64,000 bases of DNA from Corynebacterium pacaense (GCF_900169525.1 NZ_LT821239.1:496001-560000); one strand, 5' to 3'; shown: positions 1 to 8,096, counted from the stretch's first letter. The notes: generated by a model from the sequence alone, not told the origin. A program made the numbers and translations.

Positions 1-194
1 GCGGTGGGGCTGGCGACTTTCTCGCCGTTGGCGTTGGTTGTGGTGCCGGTGCCGAAGGCGTCGAGCCAGGTGCGCAGGGAGTTGCGGTTGACCCCGAGAT
101 CGGAGGCGATAGCGTTGATCGTGGCTGCGGGGTTTGACTCGGAGAATGAGACTGCGTCACGCTTGAACTGCTCGGTGTCGGTCTTGCGTGGCAT
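1..194 (-). CDS. IS3-family transposase OrfA, 5' part (runs off window)
   Basis: Reading the minus strand from ATG at 194 gives an open frame to the window edge (64 codons) beginning MPRKTDTEQFKRDAV and containing INAIASDLGVNRNSLRTWL. This is the helix-turn-helix N-terminus typical of IS3-family OrfA proteins, which bind the element ends and are joined to OrfB by a programmed frameshift. The 3' part and any orfB lie outside the window. The element's left end is probably near 244, where the minus strand reads TGGACACGCTGAAACC just ahead of the gene; this sits at the point where homology of the neighbouring DUF1016 gene is lost. The family call rests on the N-terminal motif only. Confidence 0.75.
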   Translation of the reverse strand, partial: MPRKTDTEQFKRDAVSFSESNPAATINAIASDLGVNRNSLRTWLDAFGTGTTTNANGEKVASPT

Positions 195-244
195 GGTGGA
201 AAGGTACCTCACTTCTCCAATGTGATGCTGGTTTCAGCGTGTCC

Positions 245-663
245 ACCACCGAGGGGTCAAGTCCGATGTAGTAGGCACGGGCTTCTGCAGTCTGCACCGG
301 CAACAACATGTGGAAGTGACTCCGGCTCAATTGTTGCGAGAGCGTTGCGACAATCTGCGCGTCGGCGAAGAGCTGAGCGAACTGGAGCATGTGGTACAGG
401 CTCGCCCTGCTGAAGCTACGACCGTATTTCTTGGCAAATTGTCGCGACAGCGCCGCCACAATCTCCTGATCGTAACCAGCGCGTTGTTTCTTGAGTACCT
501 TGACGTCGATCATCCGCCCGATGTACCAGTTCCGCAGCGTCAAAGTGGTGTTCACCTGTGAGGCCATGAGTGCCTGTCCCTGCTCGATCAGGGTCGACAC
601 CTGTTCAAGGAGCTCACCATCATAGGCACTGACAGCTCCGCGATAGCCCGAAACGGAGTCAGG
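245..663 (-). pseudogene. DUF1016 (YhcG-type) nuclease-family protein, truncated at both ends
   Basis: The minus-strand frame from GTG 600 reads VSTLIEQGQALMASQVNTT, LRNWYIGRMI, GRSFSRASLYHML, and LSRSHFHMLLP followed by EARAYY. These are the successive conserved blocks of the DUF1016 N-terminal domain found in YhcG-like PDDEXK proteins. In-frame codons up to 661 (SGYRGAVSAYDGELLEQ) also fit the domain but carry no start codon and end upstream at a stop (664-666). After EARAYY the frame loses all family resemblance and runs into the IS3 element, so the family's C-terminal nuclease half is absent. It is interpreted as a gene destroyed by IS insertion, and a functional product is unlikely. Confidence 0.7.
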
Positions 664-703
664 TCAGCGCCAGAGTGACATGCGGGTGAGCTGTCACTCG
701 GGG

Positions 704-711
704 CTTGATCT
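704..711. repeat. 8-bp target-site duplication, right flank of ISL3 element
   Basis: CTTGATCT directly abuts the inverted repeat at 712 and is repeated identically at 2167-2174 on the other side of the element. Eight bases is the usual duplication size for ISL3-family elements. Confidence 0.95.
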
Positions 712-737
712 GGCTCTTCACGATTTAGAGTGCGTTG
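712..737 (+). repeat. ISL3 terminal inverted repeat, right end
   Basis: It begins GGCTCTTC and ends GAGTGCGTTG. It pairs with 2141-2166 with five mismatches, all between the two conserved 8-bp blocks GGCTCTTC and GAGTGCGT or at the inner edge. Confidence 0.93.
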
Positions 738-2038
738 ATCTTTCCCTGCAGCTGTCCGGAGTGGATCAGGCACCGCAATATGTAGTGGTTGATGTTCCTG
801 AACCCGAGTGCGATCCCGCGCAGGTGCTCCAGCCGACCATTGATCGCTTCGACCGGGCCGTTGGACGCGCCGATGTCGAAATAGGCGAGCACGTCTTCGC
901 GTCGGCGCCACAGGGTCCGCCCCAGTTGGGCGAGTTCCTCCAGCCCTGCGGGTAGCCCCTTGCGGATGCTGTTGATCACCCTGCTCATCAGCTTCTTGCC
1001 CTCCGACTTCTTCGGATGCCCGTAGGCTGCGATCAGATCCTGGTAGAACAACCACGTCACTTCCAGGGCGACGTAGTCATCGTCGGTGGCCCACAACATG
1101 TCGAGTCGTTGTTTCTGCCGGTCGGTGAGATAGTTCGTCCTGGTCAACAGGGTCCTCCGGTACTTGTACAACGGATCATCCTTGCGCCCACGCCGCCCGG
1201 TCGTCTCACGTTGGAGGCGTTGCCGGCACCCGGTGAGCTTGTCGGCAGCCAGATGCACCACATGGAACGGGTCCATCACCTTGCGGGCATCCGGGAGCAC
1301 CTGGTCCACGGCTGAGGCATAGCCGGTGAACCCGTCCATCGTCACCACCTGCACGTTTTCCCGGAAATCAGGGTCGCGTTCCTGCAGCCACGTGCGCAGC
1401 ACCTGCGCGCTACGACCGGGACGGATGTCCAGCAGGCGGGCATGCCCACGGCCATCCACCAGCGGGGTGAGGTCGACAAGGATGGTCACCAGATTCGACG
1501 GCTCAGTCGGTCGTCGGGTGTGCTTCCAGACGTGCTCATCGACGCCGAGGATGCGCACGCCGTCCAGATGTCCGGGGTCGTCGTAGACGAGGCTCCGGCA
1601 GGCATCGAGTGCGACCTGGTTGACCAGTTCCCAGCCCACGCCGAGTGCTTTGGCGGTGGCGGACACGCTCATCCGGTCGATCGCCAGGCGCTGGAGAATC
1701 TAGCGGGTGACCCGGTGGGTGATCTTGGCCCCGTCATCAGCGCAGTTGAGTGAAGCCTGGAAAATCTTCCTGGCACAGGACAGATTGCTGCAGGTGAAAC
1801 GGGGGACGCGGACGTGCAGGCGGGTGGGGAACCCGACGACCGGCAGGTCGACGAGCCGGCGGGGAGTGTGGTCGCGCAGCTTCCCGGACTGTCCGCAGTC
1901 CGGGCAGAGGTTGTTCACGGTCACGGGGGTGGCGTCGATGATGGTGATGTTTCCGGCGTCGGCGGCACCGGTGATCGTCAGGCCGATTTCCGCGGTGCGG
2001 CAGATGGTGTCGGCGACGAGGTTGCCACTAGGCTGCAC
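725..2038 (-). pseudogene. tnp: ISL3-family transposase with one internal amber codon
   Basis: A single frame runs from GTG 2038 to the stop at 725 (437 codons, close to the ~436 aa of IS31831-type transposases), interrupted only by TAG at 1700-1702. Upstream is the zinc-finger part (LCPDCGQSGK; CSNLSCARK); downstream are the DDE-domain blocks GVDEHVWKH, VTMDGFTGYASA, VMDPFHVVHLAADKL, and the C-terminal NGPVEAINGRLEHLRGIALGFRN. The codon before ILQRLAIDRMS is Trp in relatives (RVTRW), so TGG to TAG is the likely change. No frameshift is needed to join the halves. Without suppression the product would be a 112-aa fragment; internal initiation at 1672 could give a 315-aa C-terminal piece. Confidence 0.92.
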
Positions 2039-2140
2039 AGTAGGGTCCTGGTTCGGTCAGATGATGGTGTGGTAACTCTCATCTTGTACCGGCCAGGGCC
2101 CCTCTATGTTGTGCCACCCCGAACCCCACCTCGTGGTCAG

Positions 2141-2166
2141 CTACGCACTCCGAAACGCGAAGAGCC
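2141..2166 (-). repeat. ISL3 terminal inverted repeat, left end
   Basis: Read on the minus strand it starts GGCTCTTCGCG and ends GAGTGCGTAG, the partner of 712-737. Confidence 0.93.
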
Positions 2167-2174
2167 CTTGATCT
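2167..2174. repeat. 8-bp target-site duplication, left flank of ISL3 element
   Basis: CTTGATCT is identical to 704-711. Removing the element restores one copy and a contiguous target. Confidence 0.95.
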
Positions 2175-2190
2175 CGCTGCCGGACATGAT

Positions 2191-2400
2191 CTAAGCTTCG
2201 TCGCCCCACGCGATCAAGAGACCGTTCAAGAGGCTCGCGTCCTTCGTGTCCTTCTTCTTGACCTCATGAAATGGCAGGAAGCTCAATTCCTTACCCAGTG
2301 TCCGGGTTTGCGCGTGTCTGCCCCGGCGCCAAGCCACGGAGGTGCAGCCGGCACGAGGTGTCGCGAGCGTCGACGTTGCGTTAGTTATCGCTTTTGCCAC
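2191..2400 (-). CDS. Small hypothetical protein (69 aa)
   Basis: GTG start at 2400 with a good ribosome site (GGAGGG about nine bases upstream on the minus strand) and an open frame to TAG at 2191. The product is basic in its N-terminal half (AWRRGRHAQTRTLGKEL) and has a charged KKKDTKDAS stretch near the C-terminus. It has no membrane segment and no motif I recognise. It lies just outside the ISL3 insertion and is not interrupted by it. It may be a real small gene or a remnant of something disrupted in this decay zone; only the ribosome site supports expression. Confidence 0.35.
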   Translation of the reverse strand: MAKAITNATSTLATPRAGCTSVAWRRGRHAQTRTLGKELSFLPFHEVKKKDTKDASLLNGLLIAWGDEA

Positions 2401-2579
2401 AAAGTGCTTCCCTCCGGTTCTGGGCAGTGAATCAGGATCAGGAAACCACCGACAAATATCGACGGCCTGAGGTAAGCGGATCGTTCATTTAAGTGATGCG
2501 AGTTCGGAGTCAGTGGCAAAACAGCTTCGCGCACCTACCAGTGGATCTCAGCTTGGCCGACGCCTTCGCTACCCTAGGA

Positions 2580-4937
2580 CTACAAACGTCTCTTGGTCCG
2601 CGCCGTCGCCTGTGCGCTCCACGGATCCTCTGGCCAGGGGTGCTTCGGGTAGCGCCCCCGCATCTCCGCCCGCACCTGTGAGTAGGGCCCCGACCAGAAG
2701 CTCGCAAGATCGTCGGTAACCGCCAATGGTCGTCCGGCGGGGGAGAGGAGATGGAACTGCACCCTCTCACCGCAGAACTCAGGCGAGGCGGCGAGTCCGA
2801 AGCATTCCTGTAGTTTCACCCGGACGATCGCATGCCCCGTCGAATAGTCGATGCGGTGCTTGTGCCCGCTGGGCACGTGCAGTGATCCCGGCGCGAGCTC
2901 ATCCATATGCGCGGCGTCGGGCCACGGGAGTAGGCGTTGGAGTGCCTGGGCCATGTTGATTCCGCTTATGGAAGCCCCGTGGGCGATCGTGTCCAGTTCG
3001 GGCCCGAGCCAGGTGTACACATCGGCGGCGTCGACATCCGGCCACGGGTCCCCGAGGTGGGCGTGGAGGAACCGGAGGCGATCCAGCAGCGAGCGCGCGG
3101 CCTCTGAGAAGGTGAACAGGGAGAGTCCGTCGCGGGCGATCGCTTCCGCCACTGCCGTCGCCGCATCCTCGACAGTGGGGGTGGTCGGGGTGGAGCTCAG
3201 TTCGATGGCCCAGGCGTGGCGGATGGTTCGGGCACGGATGCGGCCGTTGGCAAGCTCTGCGTGGGTGGTGTCGCGGACACCGAGGAGCCCAAGAGCCTGC
3301 TCCTCGCTTATGGAAGCGGCGGCGCGGATGAGGGCGCGGTCGCCGGAGCGGGAGATGTTGCCGATGGCGAGCCAGGGGGAGCCTTGAAGCTCGGTGTCCT
3401 TCAGGAGTGCACGTGTGCCGCTGGCCAGCAGGTATTCACCGCGGGTGACCCGTTTTGCGATGAGTGCAGGGAAGGCCGCGCCGGTTACCTCACCCGCCGA
3501 CGGCCGGCCGGCAACACGTGGTGCGAGTCGGCGTAGGCGGGCGACCTCGCGGTCGAAGCGCGCGCTTCCGCGCAGCCGGGTGGCCTGGGTACTGATGTTG
3601 CCGGAGGGGGCGTCGGCAAGCACGGCGAGCGTCTCGGCGGCACCTGCGCCGAACCGCAGCAGCGACGCCCCGAGCTGCGGCGCCAACGGCAGCAGCGCCA
3701 GGCGACGTCCCAGGTCGGTGATGCCATGCTTATCGACGGCCCCCAGCGCCTGCAGCGTGGACGTCGCCGCCTGCATCGCCGGCACGGGAGGAGGTGTTGG
3801 CAGCTCCGGTGTGCCCCAGCCCGCCATCCAGAGCGCCGTCTGGGTAAGATCCGCCGACTGGATCTCCGGTGTGGTGAACGGCTGGAAATGCGCGTAATCC
3901 TCCTGTGAGTAGCAACGGATCACCGTTCCCGGCCCCTCACGCCCGGCGCGGCCCGCCCGCTGATCGGCCGAGGACTGCGCGCAACTCACCGTGACCAGGC
4001 CCGTCATGCCGCGTGCGGCATCGCGACGCGGCACCCGGGAAAGCCCTGAATCCACCACCACGCGCACACCGGGGACCGTCAGTGAACTCTCCGCCAGTGG
4101 CGTGCTCACCACAATCCGCGGATCCGTGCTCGGGGTCAGGGCCCTGTCCTGCTCTGCGGCGGTGAGCCGGCCGTGCAGCGGCAGCACACTCCTCTCGCCC
4201 CGGGAGCGCAGCGTTGCGATGACCTGCTCGATCTCCCACACGCCGGGCACGAACACGAGCACCGAACCATCATGGCCAGCCGCCTGCCGTGCCACATGCT
4301 CCAGGAATCTTCTCTCCACACCCCGCTGCCCCATCCGCGGGCCGGGGGGCGGGGCGTAGATGGTGTCCACGGGGAAGATCGGGGACTGCGCTTCCAGAAC
4401 CTGTGCTTCCATAAGCGCGGCGAAATGCTGCGCATCCACGGTGGCGGACATGGCGATCACGGAGAAATCATCACGCAATTGGCTCAGCTCCGTGGTCATG
4501 CCCAGCACGAGATCGGTGTCGAGCTGGCGCTCGTGTACCTCATCGATGATCACCGCCGACACACCGCGCAACTCCGGATCGCTCAGCAGCTTCCGCACCA
4601 GCACCCCAGGGGTGAGGAACTCCACCCGCGAGCCGGGGTGATGCTCACCGCGCACTGAGAATCCGACGGTTGTTCCGATCGGGGTCCCAGCCAACTGAGC
4701 TAATCGACGCGCCGCCGCCCGCACCGCCACCCTCCGCGGCGCGGTGACCAGGATCTTCCCCTCCGTGAGCGTGTTGGCGACGCTCGGCGGGACCACCGTT
4801 GTCTTACCCGTTCCGGGAGGGGCGACGATGACGAGATTCGCCGGCGAGGTGCTGAGCGTCGTCTCCAGGCGCGGGATCAGGGTTGCCGCGGGTAGGTCGC
4901 CGGCGATGGTTGCGAGGTCGAAGGGGGTGGTGTTCAT
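2580..4937 (-). CDS. hrpB: ATP-dependent RNA helicase HrpB
   Basis: A 785-aa DEAH-type helicase of the HrpB family, cytoplasmic, presumed to act on RNA; the physiological substrate is not firmly known for the family. Visible motifs: Walker A APPGTGKT at residues 39-46, motif Ia TAPRRVAVRAAA, the DEVH box (132-135), motif III MSAT (163-166), motif V ESSLTVPGVRVVVDSG and motif VI SADQRAGRAGREGPG. The C-terminal half includes the HrpB-specific region ending RYPKHPWPEDP. Length is normal and ATG 4937 precedes the conserved N-terminus. The gene carries three exact copies of the TTCCATAAG word, two of them encoding Ile with the rare ATA codon (ASIS). It is followed, eight bases upstream of its start, by the end of the PH-domain gene, so the two are probably co-transcribed. 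Confidence 0.95.
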   Translation of the reverse strand: MNTTPFDLATIAGDLPAATLIPRLETTLSTSPANLVIVAPPGTGKTTVVPPSVANTLTEGKILVTAPRRVAVRAAARRLAQLAGTPIGTTVGFSVRGEHHPGSRVEFLTPGVLVRKLLSDPELRGVSAVIIDEVHERQLDTDLVLGMTTELSQLRDDFSVIAMSATVDAQHFAALMEAQVLEAQSPIFPVDTIYAPPPGPRMGQRGVERRFLEHVARQAAGHDGSVLVFVPGVWEIEQVIATLRSRGERSVLPLHGRLTAAEQDRALTPSTDPRIVVSTPLAESSLTVPGVRVVVDSGLSRVPRRDAARGMTGLVTVSCAQSSADQRAGRAGREGPGTVIRCYSQEDYAHFQPFTTPEIQSADLTQTALWMAGWGTPELPTPPPVPAMQAATSTLQALGAVDKHGITDLGRRLALLPLAPQLGASLLRFGAGAAETLAVLADAPSGNISTQATRLRGSARFDREVARLRRLAPRVAGRPSAGEVTGAAFPALIAKRVTRGEYLLASGTRALLKDTELQGSPWLAIGNISRSGDRALIRAAASISEEQALGLLGVRDTTHAELANGRIRARTIRHAWAIELSSTPTTPTVEDAATAVAEAIARDGLSLFTFSEAARSLLDRLRFLHAHLGDPWPDVDAADVYTWLGPELDTIAHGASISGINMAQALQRLLPWPDAAHMDELAPGSLHVPSGHKHRIDYSTGHAIVRVKLQECFGLAASPEFCGERVQFHLLSPAGRPLAVTDDLASFWSGPYSQVRAEMRGRYPKHPWPEDPWSAQATARTKRRL

Positions 4938-4945
4938 CGGAGATG

Positions 4946-5329
4946 CTAGGACCCCAGCCCTCCGAACACCGCGTAGGAGATCAGAAGATCCAGGCGACGG
5001 ATGTCCACGCCCCTGCCAAGCTTGATCTTGATGTGTCCGGCTCGGGTCCAGAGTTCCAGCTCTGAGGTGAAGTCGAGCGTTCCCGCATTCTCAGAGGACC
5101 ACATGTTGATGGAAGAGTAGGGCAGAGAGTACATCTCCACCTTTTTGCCGCGGATGCCCTGCGAATCGCGAACGATGAGGCGACGGTCGGTGAAGATCGC
5201 GGAGTCGCGGAAGGTCTTGTACGCGGTGACGGGGGTTTCTCCGGGAACCAGGACCTCCTGGATGTCGGCTGGAACTGGGATCTCCTGGTTGAAGATCCAT
5301 TCGGTGATGCTGCCTAACTCGCTGGACAT
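4946..5329 (-). CDS. PH-domain (bacterial pleckstrin-homology) protein
   Basis: About 127 aa from ATG 5329 (MSSELGSITEWIF); an ATG 14 codons upstream at 5371 is open but has no visible ribosome site. The sequence GETPVTAYKTFRDSAIFTDRRLIVRD followed by KKVEMYSLPYSSINMWSSENAGTLDFTSELELW and a C-terminal helix (DIRRLDLLISYAVFG) is the bacterial PH_1 fold pattern, with the characteristic ATNRRLII-like strand. Such small soluble proteins are of unknown function. It is immediately upstream of hrpB with an 8-bp gap, suggesting one transcript. Family assignment is good; the exact start is uncertain. Confidence 0.8.
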   Translation of the reverse strand: MSSELGSITEWIFNQEIPVPADIQEVLVPGETPVTAYKTFRDSAIFTDRRLIVRDSQGIRGKKVEMYSLPYSSINMWSSENAGTLDFTSELELWTRAGHIKIKLGRGVDIRRLDLLISYAVFGGLGS

Positions 5330-5522
5330 AGTGTTGGAATCCCTATCGTCTGTTGATTGTTTGAGCTTCATCGTATCCAGTGGTGTGCCGAGGTTGTCCG
5401 GGGGTGTTGGAAAAGAGCGTTGTGGCTCGTCTTCCCGTCATGACATTGACGTCTAGCGTTACAAACGCTCCCCATCACGTGACGGTACCGTGACCAGGCC
5501 TTTAGGAAAGAAGGGTACCGGA
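5330..5522. other. Intergenic DNA with a 15-bp palindrome upstream of higBA remnant
   Basis: No gene is visible. A perfect palindrome AGCGTT-ACA-AACGCT lies at 5455-5469, where an autoregulatory operator of the decayed toxin-antitoxin operon would be expected. It sits in the sequence context TGACATTGACGT. Confidence 0.4.
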
Positions 5523-5781
5523 CGGATCCGGTATGAACAGCGCATAAGGCGCACTGACCCTACTTCACAGCTCTCAAAAGCAGTCAATCCTTGGGAAAAC
5601 TGAAAAGATCCACGCCGCCAACACCATCGAAGACCTGCGTATCCCACCTGGAAGTCGATTGGAGCAACTCGGGGGTGATCGTCGTGGACAACACGGAGTC
5701 CGGGTGGATCCGCGGTGGAGGGTCCGTCCTCTATGGAGGATTGGAGGGATGGGAGGTATCGAACTTGTCGATTGCCACTGA
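5523..5781 (+). pseudogene. Decayed HigB/RelE-family toxin gene
   Basis: Two reading frames together reconstruct a HigB-like toxin. From 5523 the first frame gives RIRYEQRIRRTDPTSQ. From about 5605 the second gives KIHAANTIEDLRIPPGSRL, then EQLGGDRRGQH, and ends WRIGGMGGIELVDCH at TGA 5779-5781. The block DLRIPPGNRLE-L-GDR-GQHSIRIN-QWR and the terminal VEIVDYH are hallmarks of HigB toxins, but here they are frameshifted and the catalytic-side strand (HGVRVDPRWRVRPL) has diverged. No start codon with a ribosome site is evident. The overlap with the higA remnant downstream copies the normal operon order (toxin first). Non-functional. Confidence 0.75.
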
Positions 5782-5784
5782 TCC

Positions 5785-6056
5785 CGACATGTTTGAGCCG
5801 ATCCCTCCCGGAGGAATGCTGGTGGAGGGCTGCATCTTCATCAATGGCTTCGGGATAAGGCGGCACAGGGTGGCCGTGGATACTGGAGCTCCACCGCGTC
5901 GGATCAATGAGATCGCTCACGGCTAGCGTGGAATCTCCGCTGACACGGCCATCCGTTTCGCGCGGTGTGACGGGAGGTAGGAAGAATTCTGAATGCATCT
6001 GCAGTCAACGAGGAGCTGCGGGTCGAGTGGCGAGTGCTGCGCAAAAGGACAGGTGC
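5785..6056 (+). pseudogene. Decayed HigA-family antitoxin gene
   Basis: The frame reads TDPDMFEPIPPGGMLVEG, then GIRRHRVAVDTGAPPRRINE followed by IAHG, then TAG (5924-5926), RGISADTAIRFARCDGR, TAG, EEF, TGA and MHLQS. This is the HigA pattern PPGEILREEFLEPLGISQYRLA...PPRRINEIVHGKRSITADTALRLARYFGTSEEFWLNLQ, with stop codons exactly where Lys, another residue and Trp are expected, and a frameshift after MHLQS (the next frame reads EELRVEWRVLRKR). With the adjacent higB remnant it is a dead toxin-antitoxin module. The XRE-type helix-turn-helix is recognisable but cannot be made in one piece. Confidence 0.8.
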
Positions 6057-6088
6057 TAGCCACGAAGAGCGGGCTTCGACGGTGGGGT

Positions 6089-6739
6089 TCACCATGGCAG
6101 TGCCCCCCACGCGTCCACCGGCACCCCTTCGGGGAGCTCCGTGCGCTCCTGGTGGGCGTCGTCACGCATGCGGATCACCCGCGCCGGATTGCCCACGGCG
6201 ATGGCATCGGCGGGAATGTCCCTGGTTACCACCGCGCCGGCGCCGATGACCGCGCGGTCGCCGATGGTGACGCCGCCGACAACGATAACACCGCCGCCGA
6301 ACCACACGTCCTCGCCGATGGTGATCGGCGCGCCGTTCTCCCAGCCGCCACGGCGCATCTCCACGTCGTTGACGGGATGGCCCGCTGTGAGCAGCTGGCA
6401 GTTTGGCCCGAGCATGGAGCGTGCACCGATGGTGACCGGACAGATGTCCAGGATCGTCAGCCCGAAGTTGATGAACACCCCCTCGCCGATGGTGGTGTTG
6501 AGCCCGTATTCGATGATCGCGGGTGCCTTGATAACGCAGTGTCCACTGTCCGGGTTGATCCATTCGCGCAGGATCACCCCCGACCGCTCGGGATCCGTCG
6601 GCCCGATCTGGTTGTACTCGTGGCCGAGCTCAGCGGCACGGCCGGCGATCCGCCGCAGTTCCGCGGACCCCGGAATGTACCACTGCCCGCTGCTCATGTG
6701 GGAAAACGTTGAGTAGGGTCTAGGGTCGAAGGAAGACAT
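6089..6739 (-). CDS. Maltose/galactoside-type sugar O-acetyltransferase
   Basis: A left-handed beta-helix acetyltransferase of the maltose O-acetyltransferase (LbH_MAT) class, transferring acetyl from acetyl-CoA to sugars. The N-terminal cap YNQIGPTDPERSGVILREW is followed by hexapeptide repeats (YGLNTTIGEGVFINFGLTIL, PVTIGARSMLGPNCQLLTAGHP, PITIGEDVWFGGGVIVVGG, VTIGDRAVIGAGAVVTRDIP). The conserved catalytic His in the TAGHPV segment is present. The start could be ATG 6739 (MSSFDPRP), 6748 or 6697; none has a strong ribosome site, so 6739 is a compromise giving 216 aa. It is divergent from and slightly overlaps the upstream region of alkB. The preferred sugar cannot be told from sequence. Confidence 0.85.
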   Translation of the reverse strand: MSSFDPRPYSTFSHMSSGQWYIPGSAELRRIAGRAAELGHEYNQIGPTDPERSGVILREWINPDSGHCVIKAPAIIEYGLNTTIGEGVFINFGLTILDICPVTIGARSMLGPNCQLLTAGHPVNDVEMRRGGWENGAPITIGEDVWFGGGVIVVGGVTIGDRAVIGAGAVVTRDIPADAIAVGNPARVIRMRDDAHQERTELPEGVPVDAWGALPW

Positions 6740-6773
6740 GCCTGCCATTGTGCACGAGAGGGAGGACGCGCAC

Positions 6774-7466
6774 GTGCCCACGCTTTTCGACGCCCCCGGC
6801 GCCGACCTCCCGCGCCCGCCGCGGGAGGTCACCGACGGTGTTGTCCACCTCCCGGGCTTTCTGGACCTGCCCACCCAGCGATCGCTGGTAGCTGAGGCCC
6901 GTCGGATCGCACGCAGCGCCGCGGGCACGCCCTTTGCGATGGTCCGACCCCGCCTGCGCAGCGGACAGATGAGCGTGTACATGCTTTCGCTCGGCCGCTA
7001 CTGGAAATCCCATCCCTACCGCTATGTGGAGGAGCTCGAGGGAATGCGGGTGCCGCCGATTCCGGAATCCTTCCATAAGCGAACGCGGGAGGCCCTTGAG
7101 GCGGCGGGACGTTTGAGCGGATCGCTGGCCGCCTGGTCGGGGAGCTTCCGTGCGGAGGCCGCGTTGGTGAACTACTACCCGCCCGGCTCGACGATGGGGA
7201 TGCACCAGGACGCCAATGAGCTTTCCGAGGCCCCGGTGATCTCCCTGTCCATCGGTGACACGGCGTTGTTCCGCCTTGGTGGAACCGAGAACCGCAACCG
7301 GCCCTGGAATGAGATTCCGCTGCTCAGCGGTGATCTGATTGTTTTCGGGGGAGCACACAGACGCGCCTTCCACGGTGTGCCCAAGGTGGAGGAGGGCACC
7401 GCCCCGGACGGTTGCGGTCTGGCTGAGGGTCGGATCAACATCACCATTCGCCAGGTGGATCTCTAA
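6774..7466 (+). CDS. alkB: AlkB-family DNA/RNA demethylase
   Basis: A 230-aa 2-oxoglutarate/Fe(II)-dependent dioxygenase that repairs 1-methyladenine and 3-methylcytosine. Iron ligands are visible in MGMHQDANE (HxD) and the distal AFHGV His; the 2-oxoglutarate-binding Arg lies in RINITIRQ, and NYYPPGSTM precedes the first ligand as in AlkB. GTG 6774 is chosen because GGAGG at 6761-6765 is correctly placed and the family-like N-terminus PTLFDAPGADLPRPP starts there; ATG 6738 is also open but poorly supported. It is followed by the 3-methyladenine glycosylase gene 53 bases downstream, making a small alkylation-repair pair. Confidence 0.93.
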   Translation: MPTLFDAPGADLPRPPREVTDGVVHLPGFLDLPTQRSLVAEARRIARSAAGTPFAMVRPRLRSGQMSVYMLSLGRYWKSHPYRYVEELEGMRVPPIPESFHKRTREALEAAGRLSGSLAAWSGSFRAEAALVNYYPPGSTMGMHQDANELSEAPVISLSIGDTALFRLGGTENRNRPWNEIPLLSGDLIVFGGAHRRAFHGVPKVEEGTAPDGCGLAEGRINITIRQVDL

Positions 7467-7519
7467 GCCGGGGGTGGGCAGGGGGATGAGATGTCACGTG
7501 CCCGGTTTATCGTGCAGCC

Positions 7520-8092
7520 ATGACGACGATAACAACTCATACATCCAATGACCCTGTCCGCTGCGCCGATGGCCGCACCCGGCCCCGCTGGGCCTCCAGG
7601 GGGGAACTGAGCTGGATCTACTTCGATGAGGAGTGGGGGAGAGCCCCGGATTCAGACTCGGGCCTGCTGGAGATCCTCAGCATGATCGTGTTCCAGCTCG
7701 GAATCACATGGCAGGCGGTGCTGGCTAAGCGCAATACCCTGCGCAGTGCCTTCGCCGGGTTCGATCCCGCCGCCGTGGCCCGGTTCGGCCCGGAGGAGGT
7801 CGAATTCCTCCTCGCGGATCCCGGCGTCTTCCGCAACCGGCGCAAGATCGAGGCGGTGATCAACAATGCCAAGGCGATGCTCCGCCTCCCGGAACCTGTG
7901 CCGGTGCTGTTGGAAAGATACGCCGGTCACCATGTCCACCGCCCCGGGGACCCCGTGCCGCTCCGCACCGATGGCTCCTCGGAGGCGGCTGCTGCATTAA
8001 AGGAGGCCGGCTTCAGCCATATAGGTCCCACCGGGGCGTTCATCCTGATGCAGGCGACAGGAGTGGTGAACGGGAGGGCCTATATGATGTGA
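7520..8092 (+). CDS. tag: DNA-3-methyladenine glycosylase I-like protein
   Basis: A 190-aa protein with the Tag fold: YFDEEWG near residues 34-40, LLEILSMIVFQLGITWQAVLAKR, FAGFDPAAVARFG, FLLADPGVFRNRRKIEAVINNA and GFSHIGPTGAFILMQATGVVN. The family excises 3-methyladenine. Two features deviate: the zinc-ligand His of the usual YHDEEWG is Phe, and the C-terminal NDH...C ligand pair is absent (the protein ends VVNGRAYMM). Zinc binding is therefore probably lost, as appears possible in some Tag relatives. Its place behind alkB supports a repair role, but activity is less certain than the name implies. Confidence 0.85.
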   Translation: MTTITTHTSNDPVRCADGRTRPRWASRGELSWIYFDEEWGRAPDSDSGLLEILSMIVFQLGITWQAVLAKRNTLRSAFAGFDPAAVARFGPEEVEFLLADPGVFRNRRKIEAVINNAKAMLRLPEPVPVLLERYAGHHVHRPGDPVPLRTDGSSEAAAALKEAGFSHIGPTGAFILMQATGVVNGRAYMM

Positions 8093-8096
8093 CCTG

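Larger units (their letters stand above)
712..2166 (-). mobile_element. ISL3-family insertion sequence (IS31831/IS1207-like), 1455 bp
   Basis: The element is bounded by imperfect inverted repeats at 712-737 (GGCTCTTCACGATTTAGAG...) and 2141-2166 (reverse complement GGCTCTTCGCGTTTCGGAG...), matching at about 21 of 26 positions, and by identical 8-bp direct repeats CTTGATCT outside both ends. Length, GGCTCTTC termini and the single transposase gene match corynebacterial ISL3 elements of the IS31831/IS1207/IS13869 type. The perfect target duplication implies a fairly recent insertion by one clean transposition event. The transposase carries an internal amber codon, so this copy is probably not autonomous. 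Confidence 0.95.

Noticed and set aside
5459-5998. 179-codon minus-strand frame over the higBA region
   Set aside because: The plus strand explains the sequence as decayed HigB/HigA with motif-level matches; the minus frame has none.
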